DNA of 64,000 nt from Helicobacter sp. (GCF_022511165.1 NZ_JAFLSB010000001.1:9135-73134); one strand, 5' to 3'; positions 1-9,655 are shown, counted from the stretch's first letter. Notes: generated from the letters alone by a model not told the origin. A program made the numbers and translations.

Positions 1-107
1 GCGCCATTTTTACCGAGATTGTTATAGAGACTGAATTTATCCTCGAAAGTTCCATCTGCTTTCACTGCTTCTGCTGTGAAATCTGGTGCTGGTTTTGTAA
101 CTAACAT
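1..107 (-). CDS. ahpC: Alkyl hydroperoxide reductase AhpC (peroxiredoxin), 5' part only
   Basis: Only the first 35 codons lie in the window. The N-terminus MLVTKPAPDFTAEAV and the later LYNNLGKNG match the opening of epsilonproteobacterial AhpC/TsaA, a cytoplasmic typical 2-Cys peroxiredoxin that reduces peroxides and peroxynitrite. The catalytic cysteine lies beyond the window edge. The start codon is the ATG at 105-107, preceded by a TAAGGAG ribosome site. An AATAACAA-A-TTGTTATT palindrome lies about 30 bp upstream and may be a Fur or PerR operator. The family call rests on a short segment but on a well conserved one. Confidence 0.85.
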   Translation of the reverse strand, partial: MLVTKPAPDFTAEAVKADGTFEDKFSLYNNLGKNG

Positions 108-134
108 TCTAACTCCTTAATAAAAAAAATTATT

Positions 135-151
135 AATAACAAATTGTTATT
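135..151. promoter_or_regulatory. Palindromic operator candidate upstream of ahpC
   Basis: AATAACAA-A-TTGTTATT is a perfect inverted repeat with 8-bp arms and one central base. It sits in the leader between the divergently readable region and the ahpC start at 107. AT-rich palindromes of this kind are typical Fur or PerR sites in epsilonproteobacteria, and ahpC is a common PerR/Fur target. The regulator is inferred. Confidence 0.5.
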
Positions 152-270
152 ATGAAGTGCATTGTAATACGCACAAGTAACAAAATGCTAAACAATATCA
201 ATTTATAGTCAAAAATACCGCCTAAAGCCAAATGGAGTAAAAATATATTGATTCATATCACTCAAAATCT

Positions 271-320
271 TTGATATAAATGTATTGCCATATTTTCTTG
301 CGATAATACATTTATATCAA
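271..320. repeat. Perfect 16-bp inverted repeat downstream of the copper receptor gene
   Basis: TTGATATAAATGTATT at 271-286 is matched exactly by its reverse complement at 305-320, with an 18-base spacer. It lies 43 bp past the stop codon of the minus-strand TonB receptor. It is very AT-rich and lacks a GC-rich stem, so it is an atypical intrinsic terminator. A transcription-factor site or cruciform is also possible. Confidence 0.6.
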
Positions 321-362
321 CTTTTTGTGATATTTGATGCTATTTTGAGCTAAATCATTAGG

Positions 363-2375
363 CTAAAAATTTGCCCTTATTTTTATCCACATATTGCGCC
401 CGGGCTCATAGATTCTCTGCGTGGGGGCGATATTAAGTGCGGGTATATCAATACCATTTTTAGAGAGATGATACGCATAGAGCGCATTTGTGAGATTATC
501 TATTCCGGCAAGAATCATAAAAAACTTATACTTATAGCCCCCATACACATTAAGCGTTACAAAGCCTTTGGTAGCTCCCAAATCCTTGCCTATCACATTG
601 CCATAATCAAGCGCGTAGCGATGTTGCGCCCCATTGCCAAAAACATCAAGCCTCAAAAGCCAATTTCCCCATTCATAAAAACTTGAAATCTGCGCTTGAA
701 GCGGCGCGATTTGTGGAAGCGGCGAATGAGATTCTAGGGCATTTATACTACGGAGATTTAGCGCATAAGTATAGGCAAGTGAGCCATAAAAATGCCACCG
801 CTCCCACGCAATATACTCTGCTTCAAGCTCCCCGCCACCAAGAAAAGCATCGGTATTAAAAGCATTAGTGTTATCTGCATTTACATAATGCAAAAGAATA
901 TAATTTGTGATATGTGAGGCATACGCGGACACTTTGGTATGAAAGGCTTTGCCCTCATACACAAGCCCCATATCAAATTGCGTATTTGTCTCTGGGCGCA
1001 GATTCATACCATTTATCTTACTTACCTCCCAAAAGTCCGCCCCTCTCTGTGCCACTCCAATCCCCGCATAAAGTGTAGTTTCGTCAATATAATGCTCATA
1101 TCTCATAAAACCACTTGCAAGAGAATGCAGAGATTCTTTTGAATCCGTCTCTTGTTGTGTTTTTAAATAATCATATCTTGCACCAAAAGCTAGGGCAAAT
1201 TGTGATGTGGGCGCGTATTGCCCTTGTGTGAAAACCCCCGCACTATCAAAGGTAAAATCCCTCGTATAACTTTGAGAAAGCACACTTTGAGCTAATTCTT
1301 TGGTGGTGCTATTCATTGGAGTAGCGCGGCTACTATGCTCATCGTGATTATAGCTCCCTCCCACATACAGCTCGATACTCTCATTGGGGTAGAATCTAGC
1401 CTCTATTCTACCGCCTGTATTAACGCGCTTTGGATTGCTTAGCATATACATTAAAGGAGGAGGACGATAAGAGAAATTATCCATAATATGATCAATCTCA
1501 TTGCGCCACAAGCGCACATCAAGGCGATTAATATCGCTTATATACTGCTGCAAGGCAAGATTGTAGGAGATTCTATCAAAAGCTGATGCGTCCATTGCTC
1601 TATCTGCGTAAGAAGCATTTCCTCGCCCTATATCGACATCTAACTCGATATTTGTGCGCTCATTGGGGGTGAGCGCACCTATGAGGCTTACAGATTCTCT
1701 TTTGTAAGCCGAATGCACTTTTTTATCATCTCCGCTGCGATAATCATTAGATTGATAATGCGAATATATGGCTTGAAGTGAGCCTTTTGTCCCTCCAGCT
1801 ATCACATTTGCATTCATATCAAATCGCCCGAAGCTCCCATATAGCGCACTTACATCGGTATTAAAGCTTGGTTTTAAAAAGCGTGTTATGTCTCGCTCAA
1901 AAAGCACCCCACCTGCTATTAATGAACCATAGCGCACATCTTGGGGACCCTTAAGCACAGAGATGCGATTATAATTTTCGGGAAAAACATAGGTAATTGT
2001 CGTATCCATACGCCCACTACACGCACCGCTTAAATACCCACCGCTTACAAAAATCGGTAGTCTTGAAGCACCTTGGGAGCGAAAAAATATTTCGCTCCCC
2101 CCTCCACCCTTGCGCGCCATAGAAAAAGATGGAATCTGCAACATCGATTTTGCCACATCACCACTATGCAGGGGCGTATCTTTGCCCTGCCATTGCAAAT
2201 GCGTGGGAGAAGATATATCATCTTTGATAAATGAATCTAGCACCACAGAGGGAGGTAAAATGCGCTGTGTAATGAGATTTGTGCTATATTCTTTAGGATT
2301 TTCTTGCCCAAAGCAAATCATACCACTTATACTTGCTAAAATGCACAAAGAATGCGCATAAGAATAAGACATCAT
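363..2375 (-). CDS. OprC-type TonB-dependent copper receptor
   Basis: 670-residue outer-membrane TonB-dependent receptor that should import copper. Residues 1-23 form a weak signal peptide. A plug domain follows, with the copper-receptor hallmark around residues 85-150 (SMARKGGGG, then SGACSGRMD, then KGPQDVRYGS), and a beta-barrel ends in the aromatic terminus IRANF. The copper ligands known for P. aeruginosa OprC (a C-x3-M pair and an H-x-M pair) are present here as C119/M123 and H296/M298; that match is from memory of the family. The start ATG at 2375 has an AAAGGAA ribosome site; the next codon is also ATG. It is transcribed away from metK and shares the 270-bp intergenic region with it. 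A TonB-like transducer is encoded at 18755. Copper specificity is inferred from the ligands. Confidence 0.85.
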   Translation of the reverse strand: MMSYSYAHSLCILASISGMICFGQENPKEYSTNLITQRILPPSVVLDSFIKDDISSPTHLQWQGKDTPLHSGDVAKSMLQIPSFSMARKGGGGSEIFFRSQGASRLPIFVSGGYLSGACSGRMDTTITYVFPENYNRISVLKGPQDVRYGSLIAGGVLFERDITRFLKPSFNTDVSALYGSFGRFDMNANVIAGGTKGSLQAIYSHYQSNDYRSGDDKKVHSAYKRESVSLIGALTPNERTNIELDVDIGRGNASYADRAMDASAFDRISYNLALQQYISDINRLDVRLWRNEIDHIMDNFSYRPPPLMYMLSNPKRVNTGGRIEARFYPNESIELYVGGSYNHDEHSSRATPMNSTTKELAQSVLSQSYTRDFTFDSAGVFTQGQYAPTSQFALAFGARYDYLKTQQETDSKESLHSLASGFMRYEHYIDETTLYAGIGVAQRGADFWEVSKINGMNLRPETNTQFDMGLVYEGKAFHTKVSAYASHITNYILLHYVNADNTNAFNTDAFLGGGELEAEYIAWERWHFYGSLAYTYALNLRSINALESHSPLPQIAPLQAQISSFYEWGNWLLRLDVFGNGAQHRYALDYGNVIGKDLGATKGFVTLNVYGGYKYKFFMILAGIDNLTNALYAYHLSKNGIDIPALNIAPTQRIYEPGRNMWIKIRANF

Positions 2376-2452
2376 TATTCCTTTGAGTAAAAATCTAATG
2401 AAAAAAGCACAAAAATATTAAGAAAAATGCAAAAATGAAATAATCACTCTCC

Positions 2453-2598
2453 ATTGTAATAAATTAAAAATAAATTAAGCTTAATTGATTACAAGAATCT
2501 TAAACCAAAGTATCAAAAAAAGTAAAATGTCCTCATTCATATTACAATACTATTCATTGACAAAATATTCATAAAAAAATAAAAATACATATTGTAAT
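2453..2598. promoter_or_regulatory. Divergent control region with repeated ATTGTAAT/ATTACAAT words
   Basis: The intergenic region between the copper receptor and metK holds ATTGTAAT at 2453-2460, ATTACAAT at 2541-2548 and ATTGTAAT at 2591-2598. The same word occurs in the ahpC leader (161-168) and, as a longer palindrome, at 15596-15610. These could be half-sites for a metal- or redox-responsive regulator. A few occurrences of an 8-mer this AT-rich are expected by chance, so support is modest. Confidence 0.3.
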
Positions 2599-2613
2599 AT
2601 AATTTTTTTGTGC

Positions 2614-2619
2614 TAGAAT
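2614..2619 (+). promoter_or_regulatory. Putative -10 element of metK
   Basis: TAGAAT follows a T-rich run and a TG two bases upstream, the usual epsilonproteobacterial sigma-70 arrangement (AT-rich periodic upstream region, no clear -35). Transcription would start near 2626, giving a leader of about 20 bases that contains the AAGGTGG ribosome site before the ATG at 2645. Confidence 0.5.
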
Positions 2620-2644
2620 CTTACATAAAATACAAGGTGGGTAT

Positions 2645-3805
2645 ATGGCAAAATCATTTCTTTTTACTTCAGAATCTGTAACAGAGGGGCACCCAGACAA
2701 AATGGCTGATCAAATCAGCGATGCGGTATTAGATTATATTATAGAGCGCGATAAAAAGGCACGTGTAGCGTGTGAAACACTCGTAAGCAATGGCTTTTGC
2801 GTAATTGCAGGTGAGCTTAAAACCCATATTTACGCCCCTATGCAAGATATTGCCCGAAAAGTCGTGCAAGAGATTGGCTACACAGACGCGCTTTATGGCT
2901 TTGACTATCGCTCTGCAGCAGTGCTTAATGGCATTGGCGAGCAAAGCCCAGATATTAATCAAGGCGTGGATAGAGAAGATGGCGAGATTGGCGCAGGAGA
3001 CCAAGGGCTGATGTTTGGCTATGCGTGTAGGGAAACTCCTTCACTTATGCCTCTGCCTATTTGGCTCTCTCACCGCCTCACTGAAGGCTTAGCCCAAAAG
3101 CGCAAAGATGGCACATTACCCTTTTTACGCCCTGATGGTAAATCACAAGTTACTGTGCGCTATGAAGATGGCAAACCTGTGAGTATTGATACGATTGTTA
3201 TCTCTACCCAGCATAGTCCAGAGACACAACAAAGCCATTTAAAAGATGCAGTGATTGAAGAAATTGTGCAAAAAGTTTTGCCAAAAGAATACCTCAATAA
3301 TAATATTCGCTATTTTGTTAATCCCACAGGAAAATTTGTTATCGGCGGACCACAAGGCGATGCAGGCTTAACTGGACGCAAGATTATTGTAGATACTTAT
3401 GGCGGAAGCTGTCCTCACGGAGGTGGTGCATTTAGTGGCAAAGATCCAAGCAAAGTCGATAGAAGCGCGGCATACGCGGCTCGATATGTCGCTAAGAATC
3501 TTGTTGCAAGTGGCGTGTGTGATAAAGCTACTGTGCAAGTAGCCTATGCTATTGGCGTGGTAGAGCCTGTCTCTATTTTGGTGGATTCACATAACACAGG
3601 AAAAGTAGAAGATTCTAAACTCACAGAATGCGTAAAACATATCTTTCGCCTTACTCCAAAAGGCATTATGGAATCTTTAGATTTGTTGCGTCCTATTTAT
3701 CAACAAACAGCGGCTTATGGGCATTTTGGGCGAGAATTGCCTGATTTTACTTGGGAGAAAACTGATAAAATCGATGCAATTAAAGATTTTTGCAATATCA
3801 AATAA
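2645..3805 (+). CDS. metK: S-adenosylmethionine synthase MetK
   Basis: 386 residues, the usual family length. The cytoplasmic enzyme makes S-adenosylmethionine from methionine and ATP, with Mg and K cofactors. The signature blocks are intact: [12 protein letters not shown] at residues 15-26, [12 protein letters not shown] at 116-127, and the glycine-rich [19 protein letters not shown] block around residue 257. The start ATG follows AAGGTGG by four bases. It is a single-copy housekeeping gene transcribed from the promoter shared with the divergent copper receptor. Confidence 0.97.
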   Translation: MAKSFLFTSESVTEGHPDKMADQISDAVLDYIIERDKKARVACETLVSNGFCVIAGELKTHIYAPMQDIARKVVQEIGYTDALYGFDYRSAAVLNGIGEQSPDINQGVDREDGEIGAGDQGLMFGYACRETPSLMPLPIWLSHRLTEGLAQKRKDGTLPFLRPDGKSQVTVRYEDGKPVSIDTIVISTQHSPETQQSHLKDAVIEEIVQKVLPKEYLNNNIRYFVNPTGKFVIGGPQGDAGLTGRKIIVDTYGGSCPHGGGAFSGKDPSKVDRSAAYAARYVAKNLVASGVCDKATVQVAYAIGVVEPVSILVDSHNTGKVEDSKLTECVKHIFRLTPKGIMESLDLLRPIYQQTAAYGHFGRELPDFTWEKTDKIDAIKDFCNIK

Positions 3806-3866
3806 GCAAGATTAAAAAAACACCCTTAATATGCAATAGATAATACACAAAGCAGGAGCAGGCACT

Positions 3867-4931
3867 ATGCAAGAGCTGTCTAAATCCTACCTTGAGGGCG
3901 CAACAAGTATCTTACCTCGCCGATATGGCATCAAAACAGGTAAAACTTTTCTCTATGGTGCGCCAAGTGTGGGTAAAAGCGCATTAGCACTTTTGCATAG
4001 CAAGGGATACAAAAACGCACTTTATATTCATTGTGCTGATTGTCGCACTCATATAGAATCTGCAAATGCCCTGATTCTTAAAGCCTATCTTGAACGCACA
4101 TTAGAACTTTTAATTATTGATCATTACACGCCAAGCATCTCTTTGCCAAATCTTTCTCATATTATTCTTATTGCACGCTCAAGCGCGCTTTGTCCGCAGG
4201 GATTCCAACCAAAGCATATACGCGCTTTAAGCTTTGAAGAATATATAAGCTTTGATAATAAAAATTTCTCTATTAATCATCTCTTTAATGCTTTTCTTAA
4301 AGAGGGCAATCTCCCACAAAGTCCATTTCTCGCCCCACATTTTAAAATCTTACAAAAACAAGAGATGTTAAAACTCGCTCTAGGCAATGACTTTACGCTT
4401 TTTTGCGCCTTGCTTTCTCTCCAAGCAAAAGCATTGAGTGTGCATCATATTTACACATTACTTAAAAAATCTCATAAAATCTCAAAAGATAGAATCTACC
4501 CGCTTTTGCGCTCATTGGAGGAGCAGGGCATTATTTATTTTGTGCCTCACATCACGCATACGCACAAAAAGCTTTATTTTTATGACTTCACGCTCCCTCT
4601 ATGTGTAAGCAATGAAAAAAATCTCCAAGCAATGCTAGAGAATATGCTACTTTTGGAGCTTTTTAATTTTTGTGAGCGATATAATGTAAGCACAGAAGTG
4701 TGCTATGGAGATATGGGGGAGTTTAGCTGCGAGCTTGGCGTGTTTATATTTCTCCCCTTTGCTACAAATGAGAGTATAGAATCTAAGCTTGCCAAACTTA
4801 ATGCTCCCTATACACGCCTCTATGTGATTACCTTTGATTTTGAAGGCACAGGCAAGATTCACACTCGCACACAAAATATAGAGTGGATAGCAATGAGTTT
4901 TATTAATTTTGCCCTTGAATTTAGTGTGTGA
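3867..4931 (+). CDS. P-loop ATPase of the AAA (AAA_14/DUF4143-like) type
   Basis: 354 residues, cytoplasmic. Walker A is GAPSVGKSA at 31-39 and a Walker B-like LLIIDHY lies near residue 85. A helical region and a winged-helix-like segment follow (about 170-230, containing SLEEQGIIYFV), and a C-terminal domain ends in a basic/aromatic stretch. This order resembles the archaeal-type/AAA_14 ATPases widespread in bacteria, whose cellular role is mostly unknown. The ribosome site GCAGGAGC precedes the ATG. The gene lies 61 bp after metK and overlaps the convergent truD by 11 bp. I do not recognise a specific function. Confidence 0.65.
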   Translation: MQELSKSYLEGATSILPRRYGIKTGKTFLYGAPSVGKSALALLHSKGYKNALYIHCADCRTHIESANALILKAYLERTLELLIIDHYTPSISLPNLSHIILIARSSALCPQGFQPKHIRALSFEEYISFDNKNFSINHLFNAFLKEGNLPQSPFLAPHFKILQKQEMLKLALGNDFTLFCALLSLQAKALSVHHIYTLLKKSHKISKDRIYPLLRSLEEQGIIYFVPHITHTHKKLYFYDFTLPLCVSNEKNLQAMLENMLLLELFNFCERYNVSTEVCYGDMGEFSCELGVFIFLPFATNESIESKLAKLNAPYTRLYVITFDFEGTGKIHTRTQNIEWIAMSFINFALEFSV

Positions 4932-6081
4932 GGGATTCTTCTAAAATTTGTGAAGAGGATTCAAGTGGGCGACCAAGCAAGGCTTCAAGGAATATCGTTG
5001 CATAACTCCCCTTTGGCAAACTAAATTGCAATTCAAAATGTGCCTTTTGAGCAATATACTCACTCTCAATATCCTCCGCCCATACCCACGCATAACGTCT
5101 CGCGCCATTTGCTTTAATGCAAGAATCAATATAGGGAGTTTCGCAAAGTGTAGCCATATGCTGTGCGTGAGTGAGTTTTGTGCCGCTAAGTGCGCCCATT
5201 GGAGCAATATCTCTTTGAATAAAACGCGCCACTTCATTGCTTAATTCATCGCATATAAATGCCTTACCAAAGGGATAATGGCACATCACATCGCCTTGAA
5301 GTAGCACAAAATGCTGTTTTTGAGCTTGAAGAGATTTAAGTATGTGCATATCACATACCTCTCCTAAAGCCTTAAGGGCTGTATTTGATGAAGTGTGCAG
5401 AGCTTTAAGGGCTTGTGTTGGGCTAAAATGATGCAATATTTGAGAGAGTTCAATACGCATTTTAAGCCATTCATTAAATAAATGGCTTTGATAGCTTGAG
5501 ATGAGAAAATGACTTATTTTTTTATTTCTCATCTGCATTTGATGATGCGCTAATGCCCTACCACTTTCAAAATTAGTATTATCCTTACCAAAACGTTGAT
5601 TACCAAAATAATTTGGAAAGCCGCTTTGAGCCAAGAAAGCAAGAATAGATTGCAATTTATGGGCGCAAAGAGGAGTGCATTTTTTGAGGCGCATAAAAAA
5701 ACGATTGCCTTTAAGATGCCCGATTTTAAGCTTATTATGATGAGGGGTGATATGGAGAATCTTTACTTGTTTTTCTTCCAAAAAGCTTTGAGCTAATTCA
5801 AGTTTAGGAAGCAAGGAGCAATGAATGCTTAGCATTTGATATGTTGTAGCTGCCTTGTCTTTAAGCCCTGCATAGCCAATATCACGCGCTTTGCAACCCA
5901 AAACTTGAGAGAGGAGATTGAGAAGTTCAAAGGTGCTTAGAGCTTTTTTACGCACATAAATAAAACAATGCTCCCCGCTTCCGCTTGGCTCATAAAGAGG
6001 AATTTCTTTGACGACAAAATCGCGTGTAGAAGCACTAAAATAGCAATCACAAGGGCTATGACTAAAGGGATAAATGAGCAT
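4921..6081 (-). CDS. truD: tRNA pseudouridine(13) synthase TruD
   Basis: 386 residues. TruD isomerises uridine 13 in tRNA-Glu. The block GYAGLKDKAATTYQ at residues 69-82 is the TruD family signature, with catalytic Asp75, and NYFGNQRFGKDN further on is the second conserved block. The following TRUD insertion domain is divergent, as is usual in Helicobacter. It lies 4 bp downstream of alr on the same strand, so the two are probably co-transcribed. It overlaps the convergent ATPase gene at its 3' end. Confidence 0.93.
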   Translation of the reverse strand: MLIYPFSHSPCDCYFSASTRDFVVKEIPLYEPSGSGEHCFIYVRKKALSTFELLNLLSQVLGCKARDIGYAGLKDKAATTYQMLSIHCSLLPKLELAQSFLEEKQVKILHITPHHNKLKIGHLKGNRFFMRLKKCTPLCAHKLQSILAFLAQSGFPNYFGNQRFGKDNTNFESGRALAHHQMQMRNKKISHFLISSYQSHLFNEWLKMRIELSQILHHFSPTQALKALHTSSNTALKALGEVCDMHILKSLQAQKQHFVLLQGDVMCHYPFGKAFICDELSNEVARFIQRDIAPMGALSGTKLTHAQHMATLCETPYIDSCIKANGARRYAWVWAEDIESEYIAQKAHFELQFSLPKGSYATIFLEALLGRPLESSSQILEESLTH

Positions 6082-6084
6082 AGA

Positions 6085-7119
6085 TTAAATAATCGTGCGC
6101 TTAATGTAAGGAGAGAGATGAGTAAGAATCTCATAACTAATGGTATCAAAGGCTTTGGCAAATGGGCGGACATCATCAAAAACACAAATGCGTGCTTCAT
6201 CACATAAACAAGAAAAACAATCCATTGAGGAACGAGGCAGAATCTGATAGCCTTTGGCTGTATAAACCCTCTGTCGTTCATTCACACGAAAAAACCCATC
6301 GCCATAGCCAATATCATAAGTGCTAATGCGACTAGGATTCTCTAAAGTCGTGCAACCACTATATCCTATACGCGCACCTGCATTTAAAGTGCGTGTAGAA
6401 ACCCTATCAGCATAGAGTGCAGCCACTCTGCGTAAATTTGTACTTAAAGGCGTCTCAAAAGCCACATCTAAATACCCATAGAGTGCAATACCTATGCGCA
6501 CTAAATCATCTTCGATTCTACCTTGACTTGCTACACGAATAGCCCCCGAAGAGCTTAGAGAATGAAATCTTGGCAAAGCAAAATGATGTTTTTGGGCTAG
6601 AATCTTCACGCGTTCTTTAATATGAGCAAAATTTGTCTGCGCCTCTTCAAAAGCCTCATCAATATCATCACCATAGCCATTATGAGAAAATACCCCCACA
6701 AGCTCCAAACCACGTTGTAAAATAAGAGTAATAAAATCCTCAAGCTCATCTGGCTCTATACCATTGCGATTCATACCGGTATTGACTTTAAGCTCTACTT
6801 TCGTGCCTTGAGGTAATTTCTCAATATGCTCTTTTTGATTAATCACAAAAGCGATATGTGAGGGAAAATCGCCCTCTGGCATTCCATAAAGTGCAGTGAT
6901 TTGAGGAAAATACGCACTCACGCGTAAGGCTTCATTATAATTTTTAACAAACACACTTTTTATCCCACATTCACGCGCTAAAGTGCTTATTTGCTCTAAG
7001 CCGTGTCCATAGGCATTATCTTTTAAAACAGCGGCAAGTTCTACATTTGCGCCAATATGCGAAGATATGAGATGAAAATTATGTTTGTAAGATGCGGAAG
7101 AAAGAGTAATTTCAGCCAT
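6085..7119 (-). CDS. alr: Alanine racemase
   Basis: Pyridoxal-phosphate enzyme that makes D-alanine for peptidoglycan. From the proposed start it is 344 residues. The PLP lysine lies in AVLKDNAYGHG (Lys33) and the catalytic tyrosine in ARIGYSGCTT. An in-frame ATG nine codons upstream (7146) falls inside the right arm of a terminator hairpin, so I prefer the ATG at 7119, which begins MAEITLSS as in homologues. No good Shine-Dalgarno is visible for either start. truD follows 4 bp downstream. Confidence 0.93.
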   Translation of the reverse strand: MAEITLSSASYKHNFHLISSHIGANVELAAVLKDNAYGHGLEQISTLARECGIKSVFVKNYNEALRVSAYFPQITALYGMPEGDFPSHIAFVINQKEHIEKLPQGTKVELKVNTGMNRNGIEPDELEDFITLILQRGLELVGVFSHNGYGDDIDEAFEEAQTNFAHIKERVKILAQKHHFALPRFHSLSSSGAIRVASQGRIEDDLVRIGIALYGYLDVAFETPLSTNLRRVAALYADRVSTRTLNAGARIGYSGCTTLENPSRISTYDIGYGDGFFRVNERQRVYTAKGYQILPRSSMDCFSCLCDEARICVFDDVRPFAKAFDTISYEILTHLSPYIKRTII

Positions 7120-7120
7120 T

Positions 7121-7149
7121 AAAAAATATGCGGGAAAATCCCGCATATT
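7121..7149 (-). terminator. Intrinsic terminator after cytochrome c553
   Basis: Read on the minus strand, an 11-bp perfect stem (AATATGCGGGA pairing with TCCCGCATATT, 7125-7149) with a 3-base loop is followed by a run of T residues. It begins four bases after the cytochrome stop codon. This is a textbook Rho-independent terminator and it places the alr start at 7119. Confidence 0.85.
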
Positions 7150-7152
7150 GAG

Positions 7153-7455
7153 TTATTTAGGAAGCTTAGAGATGTGATCTGCCAATGCTTCAATATCATC
7201 ATCAGTTAAACTCGCTGCTTGCCCATACATAACGGCTGCTGCACCACCATTATTTTCTGTTTTTGCTCTATAACCTTTGAGCTTTTTAACCAACTCATCT
7301 TTTGCCATACCAGCAATTGTTACATCACCTTTGCTTCCGGGTGCTACCTTTTTCGCATCAGCTCCGTGGCAAGCAACACATTTCTTAAATGCTGCAGGCT
7401 CAGCAAAAGCAAAACTTGCAAAACCTAAAAAAGCGAGAATAAGCAACTTTTTCAT
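7153..7455 (-). CDS. Periplasmic cytochrome c553
   Basis: 100 residues from the preferred start. A signal peptide (residues 1-18, ending AFAEP) exports it to the periplasm. The haem site is CVACH at residues 26-30 and an axial methionine is available in AAAVMYGQ. It matches the small class I cytochrome c553 of Helicobacter, electron donor to the cbb3 oxidase. A longer frame starts at 7491, but the ATG at 7455 has an AAAGGA ribosome site and begins directly with the signal peptide. A strong terminator follows. Confidence 0.92.
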   Translation of the reverse strand: MKKLLILAFLGFASFAFAEPAAFKKCVACHGADAKKVAPGSKGDVTIAGMAKDELVKKLKGYRAKTENNGGAAAVMYGQAASLTDDDIEALADHISKLPK

Positions 7456-7530
7456 ATTCGATCCTTTCATTGTTGAGATAAAATAACTCATAAATTTTAC
7501 AACTAAAACTTTAAAAAAAACTTAAATACT

Positions 7531-8112
7531 TTAAATTTTTACACGCGCACTCATTGCGCGAGAGAGTGAAAGCTGATCAATAGCATCTAGCCCTATGCCT
7601 GTTGGCACACCTTGAGCGATTTTACTAAAATGCACCCCACCTTGAATCTTATCCTCAATATAGAGCATTACCGCCTCATTGGCAAGGCTTGGAGAGAGAG
7701 CAAAAATCACTTCGCGAATGGATTCTGCTTGAATCCTTTGATTGAGCAAAGCAAAATCAATATGCTCTAGCTCCCCACCTAAGACAAAATAGCGTCCGCT
7801 AAACTCCCCTATTTCCTCGATAGTAAGCACATCTTGCGGACTTGCCACGATGCAAAGCTCGCCATTTTCGCGCGTGGATTCTGCACATATCTCGCATATC
7901 TCACTTTCACTTAAGCAAAAACATTTTTGGCATCTCTGCGTAACAAGGGCAGCATTTTCAATCGCGTGGGCGATATTTAAACCTAAAAATTTATTTTCCA
8001 TACACAGAGCATATGCCATTTTATGCGCACTTTTTTTGCCAATACTAGGAAGCTTTTCTAAGGCAGAAATAAGCTCATAAAATGCTCTAAGACTGCTTTT
8101 GTAGTGATTCAT
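7531..8112 (-). CDS. recR: Recombination mediator RecR
   Basis: 193 residues. RecR acts with RecO to load RecA at gaps. An N-terminal helix-hairpin-helix (KLPSIGKKSAHKMA) is followed by a four-cysteine zinc module (CQKC at 61-64, CEIC at 73-76) and a Toprim domain with EIGEFSGRYFVLGG and the C-terminal GVPTGIGLDAID. It is slightly shorter than E. coli RecR (201), as usual for the group. It is transcribed divergently from dnaJ. Confidence 0.95.
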   Translation of the reverse strand: MNHYKSSLRAFYELISALEKLPSIGKKSAHKMAYALCMENKFLGLNIAHAIENAALVTQRCQKCFCLSESEICEICAESTRENGELCIVASPQDVLTIEEIGEFSGRYFVLGGELEHIDFALLNQRIQAESIREVIFALSPSLANEAVMLYIEDKIQGGVHFSKIAQGVPTGIGLDAIDQLSLSRAMSARVKI

Positions 8113-8230
8113 AATATAAGCCTTTGTGATTTAAAAGCCAAATCATAGCGCAAAAATTTAACTTTGCCTTATAAAATCTTAGATACAATCCCACATTAAT
8201 CTTTCCTCAAATAATGCTTAGGAGTAACTT

Positions 8231-9379
8231 TTGGATACATTTGATTATTATGAAATCTTAGAAATTTCGCGCACAAGCGATAAAGAGAGTATTAAAAAAG
8301 CCTATCGCAAAATGGCACTTAAATATCACCCTGATAGAAACCCAGATGATAAAGTCGCCGAAGAGCAATTTAAGCGCATTAATGAAGCCTATGAGGTGCT
8401 AAGCGATGATTCAAAGCGGCAAATTTATGATAAATATGGCAAGGAGGGATTGCAAAATTCCGGCTTTAGTGGCTTTAGTGGAAGAGATTTTAGCGATATT
8501 TTTGGGGACTTAGGTTCAATCTTTGAATCTGCCTTTGGGGCGAATTTTGGCTTTAGTGGGCAAAAGCGCAATAATGGCAAATACAATCTTGATGCTATCA
8601 TAAGCCTTGAGCTAAGTTTTAAAGAAGCTGTTTTTGGTTGCAAAAAAGAAATACATAATAGCTTTAAAATCGCTTGTAGTAGCTGCAGCGGAAGCGGCGC
8701 AAAAGATGGCAAAATACAGCAATGTAAGGATTGTGGTGGTAAGGGGCAAATCTATATGCGACAGGGCTTTATGACTTTTGCGCAAACTTGTCCTACTTGC
8801 AAAGGCGAGGGAACACAAGCAAGTGAAAAATGTCCTAAATGCAAGGGTAAGGGCTATGAGATGAGTGAAGAGAGCTTTGAGGTAGCTATTCCAGAGGGTA
8901 TTGATGATGGCAATAGAATCCGCATCAGTGGGCGAGGAAATGCCGATAAAAGTGGCAAAAGAGGAGATTTGTATATTTCTGCAAGTGTGAGCGAAGATGA
9001 AAACTATGTGCGCGATGGCACAAATGTATATATTGAAGTGCCTGTGTTTTTTACCTCTATCGTGCTTGGCACAACGCTAAAAATCCCCTCTTTACGCGGG
9101 GAACTAGAGCTAAGAATCCCTCCAAATACGCGTGATAAGGAACAATTTGTCTTTGATAATGAGGGGATAAAAGATGTCAATAGTGCATATAGGGGTAAAT
9201 TTGTGGCACAGATTAAAATCACTTATCCACCTAAACTTAATAGTGAGCAAAAAGCCCTTGTAGAGCAGCTTGAAAAAAGCTTTGGGGTGGAAAGTGAGCC
9301 TTATAAAAATCTCTTTGAGGAATGCTTTAGCAAGATTAAGCAATGGCTTGCACATCATAAGGCACATAAAGCGGAATGA
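8231..9379 (+). CDS. dnaJ: DnaJ co-chaperone
   Basis: 382 residues. DnaJ stimulates DnaK ATPase activity and delivers unfolded clients. The J domain has HPD at residues 33-35, a G/F-rich segment lies near 75-105, and four CxxCxGxG zinc-binding repeats follow ([32 protein letters not shown]), then the substrate-binding C-terminal domains. The start codon is TTG at 8231, eight bases after AGGAGT; no in-frame ATG fits the family N-terminus. Tandem hairpins follow about 100 bp after the stop. Confidence 0.96.
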   Translation: MDTFDYYEILEISRTSDKESIKKAYRKMALKYHPDRNPDDKVAEEQFKRINEAYEVLSDDSKRQIYDKYGKEGLQNSGFSGFSGRDFSDIFGDLGSIFESAFGANFGFSGQKRNNGKYNLDAIISLELSFKEAVFGCKKEIHNSFKIACSSCSGSGAKDGKIQQCKDCGGKGQIYMRQGFMTFAQTCPTCKGEGTQASEKCPKCKGKGYEMSEESFEVAIPEGIDDGNRIRISGRGNADKSGKRGDLYISASVSEDENYVRDGTNVYIEVPVFFTSIVLGTTLKIPSLRGELELRIPPNTRDKEQFVFDNEGIKDVNSAYRGKFVAQIKITYPPKLNSEQKALVEQLEKSFGVESEPYKNLFEECFSKIKQWLAHHKAHKAE

Positions 9380-9477
9380 ATGGGCTTTCTTGGTATGTAA
9401 ATGTAAAATTGTAAAAATTTGTGATATATATGATGTCGATAAGTTAAGATTCTATAAGTTATAATATAACATTTTTT

Positions 9478-9509
9478 GCAAAGAGGGGCTTTGCTCCGCT
9501 TAAAAGCGG
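9478..9509 (+). terminator. Tandem hairpins downstream of dnaJ (weak terminator candidate)
   Basis: GCAAAG-AGGGG-CTTTGC (9478-9494) is followed at once by CCGCTT-AA-AAGCGG (9496-9509) and then TATTTT. The U tract is short, so termination would be weak; a structured leader for the downstream phase-variable gene is the alternative. The rest of 9380-9655 shows no other convincing gene. Confidence 0.4.
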
Positions 9510-9655
9510 TATTTTGGGGGCAAGTATCACTCTCTGCACTCTAGCTTAAAATCGGCGCGGAGGATACTTACTCCTATTTAAGTCGATTTTGCACCATAAG
9601 CGGCAGGAGAATCAAAAACAAAAATAAATGCCATCTCATCATTAAGGAAATATAG

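Noticed and set aside
7120..7146. Upstream ATG at 7146 as the alr start
   Set aside because: It sits in the stem of the terminator of the preceding gene; homologues begin at MAEITL (7119).
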